From Symsagittifera roscoffensis (Eukaryota; Xenacoelomorpha; Acoela; Convolutidae): a stretch of DNA of 64,000 bases. The notes under the pieces were generated by a model that saw only the letters and a program-made list of their open reading frames with translations, made no database searches and was not told where the DNA came from. The stretch covers positions 1,218,287 through 1,282,286 of the forward strand of contig NC_087063.1 in the NCBI RefSeq assembly GCF_963678635.1, written 5' to 3'. How positions within the stretch are numbered: the first letter of the stretch is position 1; the number at the start of each line of letters is the position of its first letter. Position numbers and translations under genes: made by a program. Below are positions 58,760-64,000 of the stretch, in pieces.

Positions 58760-61700
58760 GCGAATCAGGCAGAAATAAAGGAGGGATTCTCGTTTCTGGA
58801 CGAAGAAACCTATGAAGCGCTTCCTTTAACGAGATGGTTGGACAAGTCTGGACATCCAATTCCAGGTCACCCCGAGTTACCTGTAGAGAAAGCAGCCGAG
58901 ATAAAGATCCTACCCAAGGAGGACCCGGTCCCCTTGGATCTGTTGCTGCAGGTCACACCGCAAGTGATGCGGATGCTGGGTGGATTGTTAGAAAGAGAGG
59001 TTCCCAGAGATGACCCCGAGTGGACAGCAGCAGTGGCATCGCTAACAGTTAGGGCGAAGGTGAAGATCATGCCGTCCAGACGACAACACGAAGAGAACGA
59101 GAGGGATTGTAGGACAATAGTTCAGCAACTAGTATCCTCAATACCCCACGAGATTTTAACCAGTACTTCTTACGGACGGAAAGAACAGGGAAGCAGTACG
59201 CGAAGGAAAACCGTTACCTTCGTGGACCAGGATAAAGAAGGTGATAAGGTAGAAGAAAACCTGCTGCAAGATTGTTTGTCCGGGGAGACAAACGATGAGA
59301 AGAGCCAGCAAGTACAAGATCAACACCCGGGACAAGAAAGTTTGTCCGAGGAGTCTGAGATAGATGAAAACGTTCCTGATGAGAAACAGGACCTGGGGAA
59401 CAAGGTTATGTCCGAGGAGTTCAGATGGATGCGAGGAAGGCACAGAAAAGACCTGGAGGAGCGTACAGACTCCATCACAAACTCTTCAACAGATGACAAT
59501 TCCCAAAACTCAGGAATTGACACCTATTCAGACAGGAACTCGAGCTCGGGATCAGAACTGTCCGAACTAGCGATCCACACACTACTAGTGGAAACTCGAT
59601 TAAGGGATCTGGACAGAGAGGTGTATCAGGATCCTGACAGTGATCGCTACCTTATACCAAGCGAAAGAGTCTTTGACAACGCAGCGGATGATTTCGAGAC
59701 AATAGCGGTGTCGAAACGCTCGATAAGTCTGTTGCCACAAAAAGAGGTGGTCAGGACTGATCTTCAGCCGTTCAAGCAGGAAACACAGCCGCTGGCGAAG
59801 ATTTGGTGCGTTAAGATGGAAGAAGACACACACCAGCCCAATGAGCTGAATAGTCAGATGAGGGTCATGAAGACGTACTTGAAGGCGAGATACAGACTCT
59901 CGAATCTTCTAAGGGCGCAGAGAAATGATCGCAGGACAAGCAACCTGAAAAGGTGGATCGAGAATGGTGCTCCGGATAAAGGGGACCTCGAGGAAGATAG
60001 TTATCGTATCCTGAGACAGTACTTCATGCAGAAGGAAGGGAGGTTATATTTGAACAAGGACGGTATTGTGGCATGCAAGAGAAGAGAAGAAGACAAAGTC
60101 CTATACAAGTATAACGCGATAGTGTTGCCGCAACTCTATCAGACAGAACTACTAATCAGGTCGCATGATCAGATGGGGCATCAGGGGATCGACAAGGTAT
60201 ATCAGAGAATCCTGAAGCGCTTCGAGTGGCCTGGACTGAAAAAGGCATGCGAGAAGTGGGTAACAGCATGTCTGTCATGCCAACAGGTCAAGGATCCAAG
60301 GAAGTTGCGATTTCCTTTACAATCGATCGAGTCGTCTGAATTCAACGAGGTGGTGCAGATAGATCACCAAAAAATATGCATGACAGACAGCGGTTATAAC
60401 CAAGTCCTGGTCATGATAGATCACTTCACGAAGTATGCAGAGGCCGTGCCATGCATAACTGCCTCGGCGGAAGAGACATGCGACCACCTGATCAATACGT
60501 GGATAGCGAGACATGGTTGTCCGATGACGTTTCAATCAGATAATGGAACAGCTTTCGTAGGAGAGCTTACGAAAGAGCTTATGAGACGCTCACAGGTTGC
60601 TCAGGCTCACTCCACGACATACCACCCCCAGACGAATGGCTTAGTGGAAAGACAGAATAGGACGTTAGTGTCGATGCTGAGAGTATATTTTCCAGGTACA
60701 TGACCGATTGGGACAAATACCTTCCACAGGTGATGGGAGCCTATAAAAGCACGCAACACTCCATCACTGGAGTTAGTCCACACATGATGCTAACTGGACA
60801 CGAGAAGTCTTTACCCTTAACCTTTTTCTACCCAGAGTATGAGGGAAAGAAAACGTCTCCACAGGTCTATGTGAGGGATGTGATCAGACGTCAACAGGAG
60901 TTGAACCATTTATGCAGACGAAATACACAGCAAGCACAGGCAAGGCAGAGGAAAAAATTCGACAAGAAAGCAGCTGGTGCAAAAGCTTACAAGGTGGGAG
61001 ATTACGTATGGGTATTTCAGAACGTTATACCACCGAAAGGAACGAAAAAGCTCCTAAAAAAGTGGAGGGGACCCTTCATGATTACGAAGTGCACCAGGAG
61101 GGACGCTTTTATAGATTGAATACTGGCCGAGCCGCCCACTACGAGAACATTAAGCCACACAATCCATCGACAGAAGACTGGTGTATACCTGCAGACATGG
61201 AAGAAGGGGATTACCTGATGATGGATCCTGCTTGTGAGGTCAATGAAAAGGGCACCAGGGAGAAGAACGATGGAAACGAAATCGTAGAGGAAGGAACGCA
61301 TACACCGCTGGACCTGGATCCAAACGAGGTGATCGAAGCGGACGATGAAACCTTACCCTACGCAGAGGAGGATTGGCAGGATCCCGAACAGATAGAGGTT
61401 CCCAAGAATTTGGAACCGGATCTTCCGTTCATGATACAGACTCGTCAGAATGACGGGACAAGACCCAGAAAGAAATACAATCCTTACGGTGACGACTTTG
61501 TAGTGGACAGGATAGATCTGAAGAAGATAGTGGAAGAAGTAGCGGGTCTAGAAGAAATAACTGTGTCACAAGACATTGACATAAAGATGATCACGACGAT
61601 GAGTGGGTCGACTACCGGTCGAGACCCGAGGTAGAATTCGACGACGAGCAACAGCAGTAATATGAACAAGACTTGACAAACCTGCGTGTCTTACAGTGGC

Positions 61701-61762
61701 TGAGCGAAATGACCTCGGACCCAGAGGGGACCAGCGTCACGATTCAAGACGTAGATCGTTAA
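58760..61762 (+). pseudogene. pol: Pol linker, integrase and C-terminal tail
   Basis: In frame with RNase H after the TAA. An unusually long acidic linker (58760-59900, Glu/Asp/Ser-rich) precedes the integrase. Its HHCC finger (SHDQMGHQGIDKVY, CLSCQQVK) is followed by the DDE core (VVQIDHQK at 60358, FQSDNGTAF, then TNGLVERQNRTL). The frame is lost near 60690 and resumes with WDKYLPQVMGAYKSTQHS. A GPF module (LLKKWRGPFMIT) follows, another frame change near 61095, RAAHYENIKPHNPS, and an acidic tail with a frame change near 61620 and a stop at 61658; the last stop is 61760-61762. Integrase catalytic residues are present, but the polypeptide cannot be made as one chain. Confidence 0.85.
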
Positions 61763-61765
61763 AGC

Positions 61766-62515
61766 ATGAAATACATCAAGACCGAACGAGATGATCCTTC
61801 CTGGGCTGCCCAGAAAGGACAACTACTCATTCCAGCTTCTAACCTCGACTTGATACCCGGGATGCGATCGACGAGGACGTCGATGGATATTTTTGTCCGG
61901 GGAGTGGGGGTAGGACTTACCCACACTGAAAACCTGATAATAAAAAAATTAAGAATAGCAAGAGAGACAGGAGACTTAGAAGCAGAAACAGGCGAAGAAT
62001 CTAAGAAACCTGAAATAGGGAGGGTAGTTGAGTCATATTTTAACTTACCAAATGAACATTCAAGTAACATAGTACTAACAAACAGTGATTTCATGCTCAC
62101 AAATAGAACATGTGCGATAGCAATCACAGCAGACATGAGTTTTAGGACAGCGTTAGCGGCAGATTTTAAGAGAGAATACAAAAACATAGAGTTCCTTTGG
62201 AAGCAACGACCAGGAGTAGGGGGCGTAGCGGCCTTACCTCCGGCGGCGTCACAAATACCGGGAAAATACCTATGCTTCAAGGTGACGAGGGCGACGGAGA
62301 AGCAGCACGTGGACCCAGAGAACCTAGTCTTATCCTTGACGAGGTTGAGAGACTTCCTCGTGGAAATAGACGTGAAGGAGCTCTCGCTTCCAGTGTACGA
62401 TCCAAACAGAGGACGACTGCATCCTCGGGAATTGTACGCGCTTGTACACGTGATATTCTCTGATACTAATATACAAGTATATTTACATAAGAACTATTAC
62501 TTAAGTATAGGCTGA
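61766..62515 (+). CDS. TARG1-like macro-domain protein encoded by the retroelement
   Basis: An uninterrupted 249-codon ORF starting 3 bases after the pol stop. Residues 1-100 are not recognised (IPASNLDLIPGMRSTRTSMD). Residues about 101-241 align by eye with the OARD1/TARG1 (C6orf130) macro-domain class: LTNSDFMLTNRTCAIAI for the first strands, LAADFKREY for the helix LFKKKF, a Gln near 147, VGGVAALP for the GEVAVL strand, YLCFKVTR for YYLITKK, DPENL for TYENL, and ELSLP for DLSMP, ending IFSDTNIQVYL. The TARG1 lysine position reads Arg (175), and the GCGLD loop reads DPNRG, so its Asp is gone. De-ADP-ribosylation by the TARG1 mechanism is therefore doubtful; ADP-ribose binding or a structural role remains possible. 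Known macro-domain biology is not evidence for this protein's role. Confidence 0.55.
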   Translation: MKYIKTERDDPSWAAQKGQLLIPASNLDLIPGMRSTRTSMDIFVRGVGVGLTHTENLIIKKLRIARETGDLEAETGEESKKPEIGRVVESYFNLPNEHSSNIVLTNSDFMLTNRTCAIAITADMSFRTALAADFKREYKNIEFLWKQRPGVGGVAALPPAASQIPGKYLCFKVTRATEKQHVDPENLVLSLTRLRDFLVEIDVKELSLPVYDPNRGRLHPRELYALVHVIFSDTNIQVYLHKNYYLSIG

Positions 62516-62883
62516 GTGACGTGCGAGAGGGTGTTAGGCTAACGACTAAGTTGTACGTAATGTGCGATTTGTGTGATATGTGTGTTATGTTATGTTATGT
62601 GTTATGTTATTAAGATCCTGGGTAAGAAGGGGTTAGTGACCATGAACAACTGAATGACGATCTTAGGAGTAGATGCAAAGTTTGGACTGTCCAATCTTAG
62701 GTCGAATTCCAAAATTTTAGAGACCGATTGATTTTAATAAATTTTAGAATAAAAATCTTCTTATCTGACTGTTTTTAAATAAATTTTAACGATATCTGTT
62801 AAGGTGAAACTGACAAGTGTGATATTTGTGACTTCTTTTATAGATCCTGATTGATCATTTAATTACTCACTTGAGTCAAACCT
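62516..62883 (+). other. Spacer between accessory ORFs
   Basis: No ORF. It has a short TGTTATGTTATG-type simple repeat near 62580-62615. No match to the candidate 5' LTR was seen, so this is not an obvious 3' LTR. Confidence 0.45.
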
Positions 62884-62916
62884 TTGAATCAAATCGAATC
62901 GAACTTGAAGAACAGA

Positions 62917-64000
62917 ATGGACAGTTTCAACTTGGATGAATTGATGGACCTGGCAGAGGCATATGTAGGACCGATGAGAGATGCGATCTTTTGTCGGCTA
63001 ATGGATCGAGACTTTGCTCTGGAGGACCCAGAGGTAGTCATGTTGCTGACCGCCCTGATCAACATCTTGGGGCATGACAACCGTGGGGACCGCCCCACGG
63101 AAGTCCTGTTGATGGCAGCATATGGAGAGAGGGGAGTGCTAGACCACCCGAACATGAGAGCGATGAGGTGGAGAAACGGGGCTCTCTCCTGGATGAGCCT
63201 GGATTGGGAAGTTCTAGGACCTACCAACCAGGTGAAAAGCCTATGCCCTCCAAGCCCAAACCTGGGCTGACGAGAATGCATCAGGAGATGAACAGCGAGG
63301 CTGCCTCGTCTGGTTCACCACTGAGAGCAGCTGTGCCATCAAAGAGGGCGAAAGTGGGACAAAAGGTTCAGACGAACCAAACCATGCAAGATCTGGATGG
63401 GATGAAGGATGAACTGGAAAGGACGAAAAGGGAGCTGGACGAGATGACCAAAACCATGCTGATTACGGAGGAAGATCGGGACATGTGGAAAAGATTGTTC
63501 GAAGACTGCAACAAAAAGCAGGGTCAAGAAATTGAGCGCTTGAGGCAGGACTACAAGGAGCGATCGGAACGGATGGCGTTGACAACGGCCGTGGAGAAAG
63601 TGATACCTGCAAGGAGTATTCCTCGTGGGCAGTCCCCGATGGAGCTCTTGACGCCTCGAGAAACGAGTCAGACAACGGAGACACGACTCCCGACAGCGAC
63701 AGATCGAGTGACAATCCCGGACCCTAGTGACACCTTGGGTGACCCTGTCGTGGAACAAACGGTGAGGAAGCTGATAAAGACAGCTGGACGACTGGTCGCC
63801 AACAAAAATGCGCCAGGTTCCGGGGTGACCGCACCCTATGGAACGATCGACGACACGGGCAGAGTACGACTCTCCCAGACCGTGATCAGACAGGGGATAA
63901 GTGACGTGACGCCACTCATGGGGAGCTTGAAGGCCCCAGAGAGAAGAATACAGAAGATGCCAGCGAAGAAGGTGTCGCGTGTAATAGACGTACAAAAGAA
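62917..64000 (+). CDS. Second accessory ORF, helical/coiled-coil protein (frame change near 63230; open at window end)
   Basis: ATG at 62917 (MDSFNLDELMDLAEAYVGPM) runs in one frame to about 63230, where the sense continues in another frame without a stop to 64000. The first 105 residues look globular and acidic (LEDPEVVMLLTALINILG, RPTEVLLMAAYGERGVLDH). The second part has a basic stretch (PSKRAKVGQK), a coiled coil (MKDELERTKRELDEM, then ERLRQDYKERSERM), a Pro/Thr/Ser-rich linker and a basic end. It has the element's codon style. I do not recognise a family. Coiled coil plus basic segments resembles Gag-like or ORF1-like proteins, so it could be the Gag of a second element beginning here. 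Confidence 0.5.

Larger units (their letters stand above)
49496..64000 (+). mobile_element. Ty3/gypsy-type LTR retroelement with extra ORFs (right end outside window)
   Basis: Order on the + strand: candidate 5' LTR and primer site, 2.9-kb leader, Gag with zinc knuckles, aspartic protease, reverse transcriptase, RNase H, integrase with a GPF module, then a macro-domain-like ORF and a coiled-coil ORF still open at the window edge. The integrase after RNase H gives Ty3/gypsy order. The polyprotein is broken by three stops (55111 TAG, 58757 TAA, 61658 TAA) and at least five frame changes (about 57610, 57695, 60690, 61095, 61620), so this copy is not autonomous as read. No 3' LTR is in view. Whether the last ORF belongs to this element or to an adjacent one is unproven. 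Confidence 0.75.

Noticed and set aside
62516-62883. 3' LTR of the large element
   Set aside because: No similarity seen to 49496-50066 and no terminal TG...CA block or clear polypurine tract.

Overview
The window is eukaryotic and almost certainly metazoan. It holds an interrupted gene for LRRC23, a radial-spoke protein of motile cilia and sperm tails, with consensus splice sites and long AT-rich introns. The rest is dominated by transposon debris: LTR and non-LTR retroelements, MITEs and a large non-coding tandem array. Prokaryotic signals (operons, ribosome-binding sites) are absent. The sequence does not let me name the species.

1-13586: two tandem copies of an LRRC23-like gene on the + strand. 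Copy 1 enters from the left edge with its last two exons (28-812, 2728-2851). Copy 2 looks complete in four exons (6907-10685). At least 2.9 kb of non-coding sequence 3' of the gene is copied almost base for base (about 2850-5750 and 10690-13586). Copy 2 stops at a run of exactly 200 N (13587-13786), so an assembly artefact such as an uncollapsed haplotype must be kept in mind. The large introns carry MITEs that differ between the copies.

13787-20966: a minus-strand remnant of a Ty3/gypsy integrase tail (14495-15650), a two-exon gene for a small cysteine-rich, probably secreted protein (15766-17586), three MITEs of one superfamily with short terminal inverted repeats, a 107-bp repeat pair, and an unrelated 453-bp MITE with a clear target-site duplication.

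20967-44947: about 24 kb of tandemly arranged, mostly non-coding repeat. Five units (about 7.8, 2.7, 3.2, 4.2 and 6.1 kb) share blocks in the same order with internal deletions. Conserved TATAAAAG and AATAAA signals and a hairpin with one compensatory base change recur in the units.

45216-48810: a minus-strand, inactivated non-LTR retrotransposon. ORF1 resembles an SGNH hydrolase. ORF2 has an N-terminal PHD-like finger, a reverse transcriptase whose catalytic box is ruined, and a C-terminal nuclease-like domain.

49496-64000: a long + strand Ty3/gypsy-type element that leaves the window on the right. It has a candidate 5' LTR and primer-binding site and a 2.9-kb leader; a short motif (TCCGGARGGGT) recurs about 15 times from just upstream of the LTR to the end of the leader. 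Next come Gag, protease, reverse transcriptase/RNase H and integrase, broken by several stops and frame changes. They are followed by an unbroken 249-residue ORF resembling a TARG1-type macro domain and a further coiled-coil ORF. The macro-domain ORF inside a retroelement is the most interesting observation here.
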